Assembly: GCA_963682175.1 (NCBI GenBank)
Contig: OY821771.1
Span: forward strand, 35,484,201-35,548,200
Length of the DNA stretch: 64,000 bases
Origin: Triglochin maritima
Taxonomy: Eukaryota; Streptophyta; Magnoliopsida; Alismatales; Juncaginaceae
Direction: 5' to 3'
Shown here: in pieces, positions 33,293-45,161 of the stretch
Numbering within the stretch: position 1 is the first letter of the stretch
How the letters are laid out: the number at the start of each line of letters is the position of its first letter
Program-made: the position numbers and the translations under genes
The notes under the pieces: generated by a model
Databases searched by the model: none
What the model was told of the DNA's origin: nothing
Seen by the model: only the letters and a program-made list of their open reading frames with translations

Positions 33293-36054
33293 CTATATAG
33301 GTTCCTTGCATCGCTTTCGGTTATGCCCTATACCGCCGCATCTCCCACACCTTACCCTTCTTCCATAGTGTTCGTCCATCTCGTTTCGGATTCGCGTTGA
33401 TTTAGGCCGACCGGGAGGTCTTTTGGTTTGGAGAGGCTTCATTGTGATGTTGCCTCGATCTGGCCAATACCTCACATCCGGAATTGGGATAAATATAGGT
33501 TTGTACGCGTCCCTGTACATTTGAACCTCATAATACGGGGACACCAAATGTGAAGTGTTGACATTTGCATGTCTGCCACTGCAAACTGCTAGTACATGTG
33601 AACATGAGACGTGCATTGCAATTATGTATCCACAAGTGCAAGTAATAACTCTCTCTTCAAATTTCACAAGATATTTTTTCTGGTCATTGGCTTCAACCTG
33701 GTACATCAGCTGGTGGTACTGACTTACTGTATGTGTTCTGGCCAGATTGTTGTTTGTCGTCACCACGGTGTGGACTGTCGGTACATATGTTTCATTCCAC
33801 GACTCGACGACGTACCTTCTTTTAACAAAGAATTTGTTCAAACGGAAAAAGGTCATCAAAATCATGGTTGTAATTGGCATACCGCGTGCCCCCGTAAGAC
33901 ATTGTTGAAGCTTTCTGACATGTTTGTTGTCATACATCCGAAACGTCGACCCCCGTCGTGACAACAAGTCCATCTTTTCAAAGGACCTTGATGCTGAATC
34001 CACTCGTATACCGGTTTATGTTCCTCTGCAATAGCCTTCATTAACTCTTCAAATTTCATAAAGAATGAGTTTTACCCGCTTCGTAAAACTTGATTTGTCC
34101 CAATCTTTCCTTGCAATTTCGATGTTTAGCAAGATTTGCTTTCATGTGTCGAAGACAGAATCGATGTACATGCCCCTCCGAAGGTGGAAATGCGGCTCGC
34201 ACACAAGCGTTTATTCCCAAAAAATTGTCAGTGATAATACACAAATTGGGTTGCCTCGTAACTCTACTTGCCAGCAATTGAAGGAACCACGTCCACGACT
34301 ATGTCTTCTCGCTCTCTACAACAGCAAATGTCAAAGGAAAAATTCCATTGTTTGATCCGTGCCCACAACAATTAGCAATAAACCTCTATAGTTGCTATAG
34401 AGGTGCGTTCCATCCACACTACAAAACGAGTCTACAATATTGAAACCCACTAATTGAAGGCCCGAACGCCCAAAACACACGCTTAAACATCTCCTCGTCT
34501 GAATTTACCTGGACAGACTCTATTTCGACAACAAATTCTTCATTGTCTGACAGAGAACTGTGAGGAACCTTCGCAGATCTTTAAAACTGTCTTCTTCGGC
34601 ACCATAAATTCGGTTCAACGTTTTTTTCCTAGCATACCATGCTTTAGCGTAACATATTTCAAGTGAGTATTTGGTCTTCACCCTTTCTATTATTTCCGTA
34701 GGAGTAATTGTGAACTTAGTTCTAACAGATGACATTATCAAGTCACATACAAAATTAGCATTGCATTGTTTGTTGTCGTTTAGCAATATTGGATTGGAAC
34801 AAGTGTGCTCGGCGTCGTATGTTTTAACTTCAAAATATCTGCAGCCTTTTGGGACATACACATGTAGACGTCATTTGCAGTTATCTTCATCACGACGAAT
34901 ACATTGAACAGTATGCCATTTCGTTGAAGAAACCACAACTGAATACTGAACAAATTTTTTAATGTGCCATGATTGCAAAGCATGAACCAAATCATCTTTC
35001 GTTGGGAAAATTCATTTATCCCAGAAATAATGACCAGCTTCCGTACGCCAATCACTTCGTTCCAAATTGTTCGCAACATCGAAGAATGAGTGTTCAATTA
35101 CAGAATTGTCTATCCAGTTGTCGTCCTCGAAGATATCGGGAAGTTCATTAAGAGTTGGAACCATGTCGTTGTTAGCAACTGCATCATCAACAACGGCGTC
35201 GTCTTCACGGTTTATGGATTGACACATAACATATATGACATCCTGCGTCTCCGGAACGACTTCATTAGTAGAAACACCTTCAAGTTCATCTTTTACAGCA
35301 AAGGGTGTGCTGTAATCCCTAAATTCCTCAGTGTCATCGTCTTGAACGTTATGCATCTCTTCCAGGCCTTCTGGTCGACTAAAATGAATTGGGTGAACAG
35401 CTGACAAACCAAGCCCAATGGAGGGATTGAGGTAGATGGTCCAGCCCTTCCAGCAAACTCATCATAACTGTAATGCATGAGTTCAAATTGCGACATACCA
35501 AGATAACGATTTGCACTTCTGGAAGGAATGTCACACGTATTTTCTGGTCATTCGTTGCCTGTTTGGAAGTTATGCGATTGGAAAAATGGAATTTGCTGGT
35601 ATGATGGAACTTCAGTTGTAGGATTTAGACTTATATTCAAATCTATTCCACAGTCCCAATCGGTCGACCTTACTGTACCATACTCCGGCGAATGAGTGTT
35701 GGTTGTCAGCGTAGGGTCGGGCACTTTAGGTTCAGCTTCTACACACACTACAACCACAGACATCCGTTTAAACAAACGCATCACTCCATAAACCGACCTA
35801 TCATTGGTTAATGGAGCGTATGTCCAATAATTGTTTAATGACAATTTCGCCGTCAACTTGACATCAAACATGTTGTGTGGATAACAACATTCAGATCTTA
35901 TGACATCCATTAAATCCTCACATTTTATGTTCAATGAAACAATTACCAATTTGCGGTCAGATCCTGTATATTCTGCCACATCTTCGTTACATTCTAATTT
36001 CCCATTATACATGACCAACAAAGATCCTTCATCGTCTTTATCCATACCTACCAT
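33293..36054 (-). pseudogene. MURA-type Mutator transposase, broken
   Basis: Blocks run from 36054 down. An N-terminal region (MVGMDKDDEGSLLVMYNGK, then KCEDLMDVIR) and an acidic segment (about 35490-35012) come first. A FAR1/MuDR-type DNA-binding region follows (GCRYFEVKTYDAEHTC near 34840). The MULE catalytic core has FPLTFAVVESEKT, then CIITDNFLGINACVRAAFP and HRFCLRHMKANL (about 34330-34140). A SWIM zinc finger (ITCTCGYI...VSCSHVLAVC near 33650-33590) and a final CCHC knuckle (CGRCGGIGHNRKRC, near 33310) end it. The first catalytic block (about 34460-34360) has several stops, and the frame shifts near 35400, 35090, 34510 and 34060. The enzyme would cut and paste the element; this copy cannot. 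Confidence 0.9.
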
Positions 36055-36889
36055 ATATTAATTAAATTTGAAAATGTGTTCAAGTGAGATGGTTGTTCTT
36101 CATTACTAACTATTTAAAAAATTGAAAATACTCAAATGTTTTAGATATTACCTCAATCGAGTGTAGTAGCAAACGGCTGTAAACGTCGAGCAATCTCTCC
36201 AATAAAATCAACTACAATAAACAACGTTACGAATCATGTCAGGATTTTTTTTAAAATTTTGACAGAACCTCCCCTATATTTTTTTTCAAATTCGTAAATT
36301 TAAACCTGCACGGTAGAAAAAACTAACAATACTACAAATAACATCCTCACATTCTAAACATCTAAGTAACGACGTATTTCTCAACATTCAAATCACAATT
36401 TATTTAACGAACATATTTCTCAACTTCAAAACATTTTTTCCATTAAAACCTACATACATTATTACTCTATTTTTAAGACTACAAAAATCAAACTTCAATT
36501 CCCACATACATTCAAACTCATATACATTTAAACTCAAATAAATCAATTTTAAGTTTACATTCATTCAACTAACATACATTCAAACAAAAATAACAAAAAA
36601 ATAAATCTAATTTCAATCACAATAATCAAACTTAAATTCCACTATTTTTAAGATTACTACTGTAGACCTACAATCAACAAAACTAAAATCAATAATCAAC
36701 TAACAAACAAGAAATAAAAAAGTTTGACCTAAAAACCCAAAATCGAAATCGAGTTTGCACCAAAACAGATTCCTAAACCAACAAAAACACTACAATCATA
36801 CCTAAAACAACAATGTATATCATCCTAATACATAAAAGGCAAGAAAACGGTGGAAAACAAAAAAATCGAAACCCTAACCTTAAAATCAC

Positions 36890-37325
36890 GAGAACTCGGC
36901 GTGAGGGAGAGGGGGCGTCGGGCTGCTCTTATAGCCCGACGGAACTCGGCGTTACGAACGCCGAGTTCTGCCTATTAAACTCGGCATCTCAGATGTCGAG
37001 TTCTATTTAAGAAACTGTTCGCCTGACCCTCCAACCGTCTCATGCACGATCTGAGTTGCTAGGAGAACAGTTTAAATAGAACTCGGCATCGCAGATGCCA
37101 AGTTCTATTTGGACTCATGTTTCTCTTGACAACTCAGATCGGGTGAAGTATGCTACGTGTTGGGCAATAAAAAACCAAAGAGAACTCGGCATTGGTGATG
37201 TCGAGTTCTGCAAAAGAGAACTCGGCATCACCCGTGCCGAGTTCTCCCATGTAGAACTCGACATTGTCCGTGCCGAGTTCTTCCAAGGAGAACTCGACAC
37301 TGGTGACGCCGAGTTCTTCATGCAC
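36890..37325. repeat. MULE subterminal GAACTCGRC array (right)
   Basis: More than ten copies of GAACTCGGC or GAACTCGAC in both orientations, spaced like those at 30521-30890. The repeat units carry both the GGC and GAC forms. Confidence 0.85.
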
Positions 37326-37450
37326 TAAAAAACAAATCCGCTGCCGCCACGTGTTATCACGTGGTGGCAGCGAGTTTAGTTTGAAAAATACTTTTAATTG
37401 AGGTCTATTTTGGTAAAAAAATTAAAAAAATTTACTTTGAATTTTTTTCC

Positions 37451-38395
37451 TTAATCCGATGCACAACCATTGTTGAAAACTTGAAATAGACAGACCTCGG
37501 CCCAAATTGCGTTCTAATGAACTTAGATCTTAACTGTGAATGATGAAAGATTTATAATTCAAAATATTATTAAATTCAAACTATTGAGATATATAGCACA
37601 TACTATACAGAAACAGTTCTCTTGATGAACAGAAAGTTCATCTAATGTTGAACATAAGATTCATCTAAAAACCGTACGTTGCCACGTATGTTTTTACCAT
37701 TTATGATTCTTAATATTTATTCTTGAAGATTCTTATTAAGACAATAAAATTGATACGGATCACAAAATTATGCAATTTAATGTGTAGAATAATTATCGGC
37801 ATACACTTAAAGTTAAACCTCATGACACTCACGCTGTCTCATGTGGACCATACGTGGATGATACCATAGGTGGATGATAGAGAAAATCACATGTAACAAG
37901 AGAGAGAGAGTATGATAAGAAGAGAGAAAACGGGGAGTTGTTAGGTCATTTTCAACTTCAAGATTTTTTTAAAGTTATCTTTCTTTTACAGTTTAATTTT
38001 TTCAATTACAAGTTACAACTTCTCAATTCTTTGTTTTAATCTCACATTTTGAGAATTAAAACATATTTTTGAGAAATGTAAACATAAATTTTGGTTCTTC
38101 TTATCGAGCTAGTTCGTTTGAGTACTAAATTCGTTATGTTTCGAGTAATTTTTGATATCGTCATTTCTTTAGTTGGTTATCAGTGAAAACAATTTCGATT
38201 TGATGATGATAACCTTCTGATTTGTGTTACAGACCTTCAACATATAATCAATGACTTGTGATTTATATTCTTACATATGGGACCTTGTAAATCGACAACA
38301 TGACCTTACACTTTCATATTAAGGCATTGTAAATTAAAAACACAACTTTTATATCGTAACAATAGACATTGTAAATCGATAAACCCTCCCCTTTT
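37451..38395. other. Intergenic sequence, no gene seen
   Basis: AT-rich single-copy-looking DNA beyond the MULE, with a short GAGAGA run near 37899 and several TTGTAAATCGA-like words at 38285-38415. Nothing coding is recognisable on either strand. Confidence 0.5.
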
Positions 38396-38945
38396 ACAAT
38401 AACACATTTTAAATCGAAAAGTTTCTCATCGAGTCACTAATGTAATTCGATTTCTTGAGTTGTTTCACCATTCGAGCATGGAGTCCATTCATTAACGGAT
38501 TAGGACCTAATGGTTGGACATTCAGACCGTACGTGTGACTATTGGTCAATACTTTGTGGTTTGTACCATTTTTTATTTAGTTCTTGTGCACACCTTAAGT
38601 TCACACATCGCATTAGCACGTCGATTTTGGGATTCTTCGTGGATTCACGTATTCTAATTGGGTGTATAATGTTTTGACCCGAGTATTAGCTTTGAGGATC
38701 ATAGATTGGGCGTTGATGTTGTGATTCTAGAATCGTTTCACCACACAAATATGAAGTCCATTTGTTATGGAACCAGGATCTATTTGTTGGACATCTAGTC
38801 GTATGACTTTTGGTTAATACTTTTCGATTCTCAGCACACGAGGAGCATATAGTCCATTTGTAAATGGATGATCATTTATTCGTTGGACGTCCAAATTGTG
38901 TGGCTTTTGGTCAATACCTTGTGGTTGGACCATTTCTTCTATGTG
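38396..38945. repeat. Diverged long tandem repeat, left part
   Basis: Words such as GGTCAATAC, TTGTTGGACAT, GACCCGAGTATTAG and TCACACATCGCATTA recur here and again at 43576-44480 in the same order. The array is cut by the LTR nest that starts at 38946. Confidence 0.7.
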
Positions 38946-39410
38946 TGTAGGATCAAACAATAATTTAGAGGGGTGAATAGATTTACATGCAATTGTCTCT
39001 AATATTGCTGAATCGAAAAGTAAAGTAAGAGAATTGCAAATCACAAATTGACTCCGATGATTTTTATAGAGGTTCGATTGCAACCACCGTGATCTAATCC
39101 TCTCCACGAGTTCCGATCGATCAGTCGATTCCAACTCGAGTATCCACTAATCTCTTTGTTCTGGGTTGAAGATAAACACTATGCAGTCTGAGCCTTGCGA
39201 ACACCACCTTGCTCGATTATCCTCTCACAACCCCAGAGGGAGCTTCGTCAAAACTTTACAACACTTGCAATAGAATGAAGGTTGTTGAACTCTAACTTGA
39301 ATTCAATCAAATGATTTGAATTGGGTTTGGAGTGAATTGAATTTGAGAGTTGTTGGAGCTTTGAAGACTTGAAACTTGAGAGAACAAAGAGTATGAATGT
39401 TTGGAGTAAG

Positions 39411-42041
39411 TGTTGGCTTTTCAGCCTTAATCTGTATTTTGATTATTTAATCAACCTAATCTTAATTATAATTGATGAGAATTAAATTTATACCGCAAGT
39501 GCACGGCGTCAATGAAGACATGGCAAGTACGGGTCGAACACAAGGAGGGAGAGATATTGTTATTTTGTGATTTTCGAATTAACGAAGAAAGAGAGAGAAA
39601 TATGTTTGGTTTGAGATTTTCTAAAGCAAGAACAACAAAAGAAAAACTAAAAAGAAAAGAAATATGGATGAGAGTCCAGCGGGTGGAGGATTAGATATCG
39701 GGTTTTGTTTAGAGAATTCTGAAACTTATAATAAATCACATTAGTTATAAAGCATTACATGATAAATGATTCAACATAAACTCAAGTAATCAAAATATAC
39801 TAACACGAAATTAAAATAATAACATCATTCTTCTTCTCGTCACCCTAAATTCGTCACCCCCACCCTTTGGAGAGAGTTAGAAACTCATGGATGGAGGGAA
39901 AGAGAAGGGGTCCTAGAGAAACTACAAAAAAAAAGAAAACTAAAAAACAAGAAATAAAATAACAGAATTTTATTGCTAAAAAGAAGAGGAGAGGAGCCAC
40001 TTTCAATACATGATTCGACCTTATTTATAGCCTCAACCGGGGATCCTAATACATAAAAGGCACGTACACGCGTCAATACAGCATTGGTAAAAATTTGAGC
40101 GCACGGATCAACTTTTGTGCGGCGGAATCGCCACCTTTTTGGCTCGGAAGCGATCCGGATTTTTCCTGTGTGTTTATGGTATGTTTTAGCTGTACTTTGC
40201 GCGTCCGAATTAATTATTGCATATCTTTGGAGATCCGAGTTAATTTCTTCATATATTTGGAGATCCAAATTGATTTTTCTTTAGAACTTCTCCAAAATAA
40301 TCTTTTGGTACTCGTAATTTGCAGTCGGGTCCTCGACTTTTGCAATTAAGTCCCTGACCTTTTTGTAATTAGGTCTTTGAATGCTTTTATGCTTGGATGG
40401 ACTTCAATTTGAATCCCGATAATCCTGACTTGGTCTTTATGATAGAAACGAGTCTTTTGCACGTGTTTATGCTCGGGATGTGGGTAATTTGCATTCAGGT
40501 CCCTCTATTCTGTAAATAAGACTAAACACGTACCTTAGTAGCATTTATTGATATAAAATTAATCTAAATGAAAGACATATGATGCAATGTATGCAATGAA
40601 TCAATAATCAATGAAAAGTAGCACACCATGCATAACATAATTATTGTATTGTGCTAACTTCTACAGGTGATGAAGACTCAATGAAGAAAGGATTCAAGTC
40701 AAGACATGTAATCAAGCACATTTGAAGACCTATAATTTGTATTTCTATTGAGTCTTACGAACTATGTGTACTTGAGCATACAAGAGTAAATAACCACCCA
40801 CATACACATTAGGTTCATTGTAGAAGTCACCCACAAAATTTCACATCAATTGGACTTCAATAGATCACTCAAACTAGGACGGGAAAACACTTAATACAAA
40901 CTTGTTGTGCCTGTGCAAAATTGGTCGATCGGAACGAGTTCCAGTTTGACCGATTGAGTATGTTAATATTGTTAGCCTATGTGTTGTATCGGTAGATTGT
41001 TTGAGCCTTTTCGTTCGACCGTCAACATGTGTCGCTCGAACGTTAGATTTGTCATTTTTCTATAATGGTCGGATTTCCCAAAACCCAAAATTCACTGACT
41101 TTCGGTCAACGTATTATTTCATCTTTGGTCACCCTGAACACTCTGGAAGTTTACGGTCGACGTCTCCTATATCTCGGTCAACCAAAACATATTTTTCCTT
41201 GAACCCAGAAGTGCCTGAAATTTCCGGTCGAACCGACCATTCGCTTAGTTCGACTGGTCCATCTTTTACAAAACCAAAACCCCAGAATGGTCAACCGATC
41301 CCCAATTTAGTTCGATCATTCACTTAAGAGAACTTAAGTACTAGCTAGTTTTGTTCGACCGGTAGACCGGTATGTTTGATTCGGTCGACCGAATTTGTTC
41401 TAAACTGTGACCTACAGTTCACTGTTTTGTGTTTCTTACACAACCACTTATCTCTTTAATCACAACGGATATAACCCCTTAGGAGCTTATAAATAGATGT
41501 TACGAAGACACAATTTGAGAACTCTGACACTCCAAATTGTCCAATACATTTAAGAGAAACTCCCAAGCTCCAAATTCCTCAATCCTACTCTCCAAGCCAA
41601 AGTTCCACACTTTAGATCATTGCCATATCATACTCTAAGCGTGCTCAAGTTAGAAAGTGATTGTTCCACTCATTTGTCTGTCAAATAGCAAGGATTTCGG
41701 TGAAAGCCCGAAGTGTTCCCTCTTGGATTGTGAGAGAAAGAAATCAAGCTAGCGAGGTTGTTCGTGGAGCTTGTGGTGTAAAATGCTTAATCTTGGCCCA
41801 GAACGAGATTGATAGTGAAGACGTAGGCGAAGCTCGAGGGAGATCGAGCGGAGCTTGCAAGAGATGAAGTAGGTGGGAGGCTGAACCTCTATAAAAATCT
41901 TCTGGTGCCTTTGTGTGGTTTGCTAATTTCTTACCTTTACTTGCTTTCGTTTGATTATTTCCGATGCATCTTTGATTAAGCAAGTAGAGGTTAATTAACC
42001 CTAAAAGTGATTAGATATATCTGACCATACACGATCCTACA
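39411..42041 (+). mobile_element. SIRE-like solo LTR, TSD GTAAG, interrupted
   Basis: It reads TGTTGGCTTTT ... CGATCCTACA, so the parent element was on the + strand. Perfect duplications GTAAG flank it (39406-39410 and 42042-42046). After subtracting the gypsy solo LTR inside it, the length is 1495 bp, matching the 1496-bp solo LTR at 112-1607. The palindrome motifs (40920-41395) are partly decayed and the TATA-like box TTATAAATAG is at about 41488. Confidence 0.9.
39473..40603 (-). mobile_element. Gypsy solo LTR nested in the SIRE-like LTR, TSD ATAAT
   Basis: This 1131-bp LTR runs TGATGAGAATT ... ATGAATCA on the + strand, with perfect duplications ATAAT at 39468-39472 and 40604-40608. The CCGCAAGTGCACGG block near its left end and a TATA box on the - strand near 40022 place it in the gypsy family, in a subfamily shared with 44925-45161. 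Confidence 0.9.
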
Positions 42042-43190
42042 GTAAGTTGTGTGTGCTTTGTCTCTTGAATGAGGGTTTTATAAGATTCAAAAAAATAGAG
42101 TCGTTTGGGAGAGTATGTGAGATTTGGACCAATGAGAGATATCATTTGACTTTGGCTTGGGCAGAAATATGTACAAATTTGGTCGAACCTTTAGGACACG
42201 GTCGTCCGACACAAAAAGGTTGACTTGCTCAAAATAACAGCTTCGATTGACCGAATAAAATTCGGATAACCGATGACCAACTTCCAGTGACTTTTTTCAA
42301 TTTCAACCAATTAAATTTCGATTCACCAAACTAGGTTCAGTTAGTCATTCCAAAGTGGACCAAAAGAAATAGTTGAGTTTTGATAAAATTGATTCGGTTG
42401 ACCGAATGACATTTGGTCGTCCGATGTGTTGGTTGTGTCAAAGCCAAGAATTGCACTAATGGTTCAAAATCAAGTATCTGTTGTGAGTCCGACTATGTTG
42501 ACACGTTGAAAAGTCTATTGTGCTCTAGCAATCAACAAAGGAAACAATCGACCGAGATAGAACTAGTAGACCAAAATATCTGAGTTTTCAAAGATTTGTG
42601 CTTGAGGACAAAAAATAAGTCCATTGAGAATTCTGAATGGATCTTTTCCACGTAGGCCAATGAGAGCAAGTCACGTTGGATCGATTGTTAGAAAAACTCA
42701 TATGATCGAATGAAAGACGGTTGATCAAAATAGAATTCCAGTCAAGATTGGAATTTCTCTGAGCAAAGTGTTTGGATGACCGAATGGATTTAGGACGTCC
42801 GAACTGGTGATTCCAGTATGAATTTTAAGTTACCGACTCAAGGGTTCGGTTGATCGAAATAAGTTCGGTCATCCATTTTGAAAATTTCAGTTGACTGAAG
42901 GTTTGACGATCGTCTGATACTGTTTGATATGCCTTTCCTGCATCAAGTGAACATTTGATCCTAAGACTCAAGTAAAATGAAAATTATATGTCTTCTCGTT
43001 GAGCCTTGATTACAAGTCTTGGGCATTGATCTTGAAGTTAATTTCTTTAGTTTGAGCACCTACAATGTTAGGAATATACAATATATATGCAATTTAAGAA
43101 TATGATGTATGTGATGTATTAATTGAAGTTATGCATAATATTAGTTTGTTAATCATCAAAATTAATAGTAATGAAGCCAAAAAATCAACA

Positions 43191-43575
43191 ACCAAATGAT
43201 GCTCCTGGGCTTGAGGTTTAACCATTACACTAAAAACAATTGTTGTTAGTAAGGGAGTCCCTTAACCCTTTAATTCATCCCATAAGCATCCACTGTGTGC
43301 CAATAAGGCCCCACTAGCCCCAAGGAATTTTCTGAGGATCACACATCCCAACAATCCCCTCCCCCAGAAAATTCCATCATGGGTAGGGCGCGGCTCGAAT
43401 CAGCAACCTGCACTAATACCAAATGATGCTCCTGGCCTAAGACTTAACCACTATAATAAAAATAATTGTTGTTAGTGAGAGAGTCTCGCTACCTTTTAAG
43501 CCATCACCCAGACATCCACGACACATCATGAAAGCTCCACCGCCCCCAAAGAATTGTTTGGAGACCACAGATCCC
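43191..43575 (-). repeat. SINE-like repeat, partial dimer
   Basis: Two related units start ACCAAATGATGCTCCTGG at 43191 and 43418, 227 bp apart. On the - strand a tRNA-like A-box region (TAGTGGTTAAG) is followed by GATTCGAGCC, similar to a B box, and the units end in ACAACAATTG, as in tRNA-derived plant SINEs. The assignment is tentative. Confidence 0.45.
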
Positions 43576-44480
43576 AACATTGTGTACTTCTTGTGCACCA
43601 TTATGTTTCCACATTGCATTAACACGTCAATTTCGAGATTCTTAGTGGGGTCACCTATGCTACTGGGGTTCTATCTTTTGACCTGAGTATTAGTTTTTGG
43701 GAACATAGATTTGGGGTAGGTGTTGTAATTCTTCGTCGGGTCACGTATGCTAATTGGGTTATAGTATCCTTTGACCCGAGTATTAGTTGAAAGGAGCATG
43801 GATTTGGCGATGATGTAATGATTTTTCAATGGGCCAACTGTGCTACTTGGGTTCTAGAATTGTTTCATCATAAGAGCAGGAAGTTCATTCATTAAGGGAC
43901 GAGAACTTATTTGTTGGACACCAAGGTTGTGTGTCTATTGATAAATACATTCTAGTTCTCACTATACGAGTATGGAGCCCATTTGTTAAGGGATGATGAC
44001 TTGTTAAGAGTTGATGACATATTTATTGAACATCTGAATCTTGTGGCTATTGGTCAATACCTAGTGGTTTAGACTTTTTCTTATGTACTTGTACACAACT
44101 TAAGTTTCCACATCGCATTAACACATTGATTTTGAGATTCTTCATGGGGCCAACTATGCTACTTGGGTTCTAGTATCTTTTGATTGGAGTATTAGTTTTT
44201 AAGAGTATAATTTTGGTTAGGGTGCTATGATTCTTTGTCGGGTCACATATGCTAATTAGTGTCTAGTATCCTTTGAGCCAAGTATTAGTGGAAATGATCA
44301 TGGATTTGATGACAATGTTGTGATTTTTCGTCGGGTCATTTGTGCTAATTGGGTTCTAAAATCATTTCATGACACAAATAAGAAGTTCATTCATTTAAGA
44401 ACGAGGACATATTTGTGGAACACCTGTGTCGTGTGGCTATTGGTCAATACTTTCTGGTTCTGTATGAAGTTCTTCCGCAC
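43576..44480. repeat. Diverged ~500-bp tandem repeat, right part
   Basis: Comparable points (CCACATTGCATTAACAC at 43609 and CCACATCGCATTAACAC at 44108) are 499 bp apart. Inside, shorter words such as TCGGGTCAC and GAGTATTAG recur, so the unit may be compound. It continues the array at 38396-38945. No protein coding is seen. Confidence 0.7.
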
Positions 44481-44924
44481 ACCTTATATGGAAAAATGAC
44501 AAAAATAAAAAGTGATCATAATATAGCAAAAGTGGTACTCATCGGATTGATGAGGAGATTATAAATCTATACTTAAGTCTTTGAGAAATCCTTTGTGGAT
44601 ATCTAAATACTTAATTGATTTTAAAAAATTAGGTGAAAAGATGTAACATATTAAGAAGAAACAAAGGGATTGAACTGCAAAGAAACTTTGACAACAATTA
44701 CAAACAAAGATTGTGTGGTAAAGAATGATCCAGAACTTCAATAAACTTCTCTCCTCCAACAGATCATGGAAACCGAGCATGAGCCTCTCATGGTCCTAAT
44801 GTAATATTAACTTCTAGTAGTTTTACTTGAAATATTAAAATTTACATGCACAAAATTGTAAGGGATTCCATTCACAAATTTTTCATCATACGAACTACTG
44901 AAAAAGTCATCACTTAACAATCAT
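44481..44924. other. AT-rich sequence, no gene seen
   Basis: No repeat family, RNA gene or conserved protein is recognisable here on either strand. Confidence 0.5.
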
Positions 44925-45161
44925 TGATGAGTCTTAAATTTTAACCGCAAGTGTATTGATCATGTAGCTACGAGTCGAACACAGGGAGAGGTTGTAAATT
45001 TCAATTGATTCTATTTTGAATGAAGCACGAGTAATAATGATGGTAGATTTGATGGTGGTTCATATTCTTTTGTTTTATTAAAAGATTAATAGATAATGTA
45101 AAGATTTTTATGGGTTTTTATAGAATAAGAATGCAATAAAAATTATACTGGTATGAAATAA
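44925..45161 (-). mobile_element. Gypsy LTR end fragment
   Basis: TGATGAGTCTTAAATTTTAA then CCGCAAGTGTATTGATC and TCGAACACAGGGAG match the start of the LTR at 39473-40603 in the same orientation. It is cut off by the 5' LTR that begins at 45162. Confidence 0.7.

Larger units (their letters stand above)
30378..37450 (-). mobile_element. Mutator-like element (MULE) with long TIRs
   Basis: Terminal inverted repeats of about 150 bp start GGAAAAAAATTCAAA at 30378 and, inverted, at 37450; they share ACCAAAATAGAC, CAATTAAA, TTTTTCAAACTA and GTTTTTTAGTG. Flanking 9-bp copies are TTAATAAGA (30369-30377) and TTAATCCGA (37451-37459), two mismatches, as expected for an old insertion. Inside are a broken MURA-type transposase (33293-36054) and a broken plant-mobile-domain gene (31160-32976), both on the - strand. 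Arrays of a GAACTCGGC motif lie inside each TIR. About 36055-36885 is AT-rich, with no gene seen. Confidence 0.9.
38946..43190 (-). mobile_element. Old SIRE-like LTR, interrupted
   Basis: The two outer parts (38946-39410 and 42047-43190) join to about 1609 bp. They follow the SIRE-like LTR plan: TGTAGGATC start, ATTTTTATAGAGGTTCG, GAACACC and CTCTCACAACCC blocks, then GCCAAAAAATCAACA at the end. Divergence is much greater than among the other copies, and the U3 palindromes mostly read TTGACCGAA rather than TCGACCGA. No clear 5-bp duplication is seen. A younger LTR (39411-42041) sits inside in the opposite direction. Confidence 0.78.

Noticed and set aside
33611..33961. A 116-codon frame on the + strand opposite the MULE transposase
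   Set aside because: The opposite strand carries the SWIM domain and conserved transposase blocks, so this frame is a shadow.
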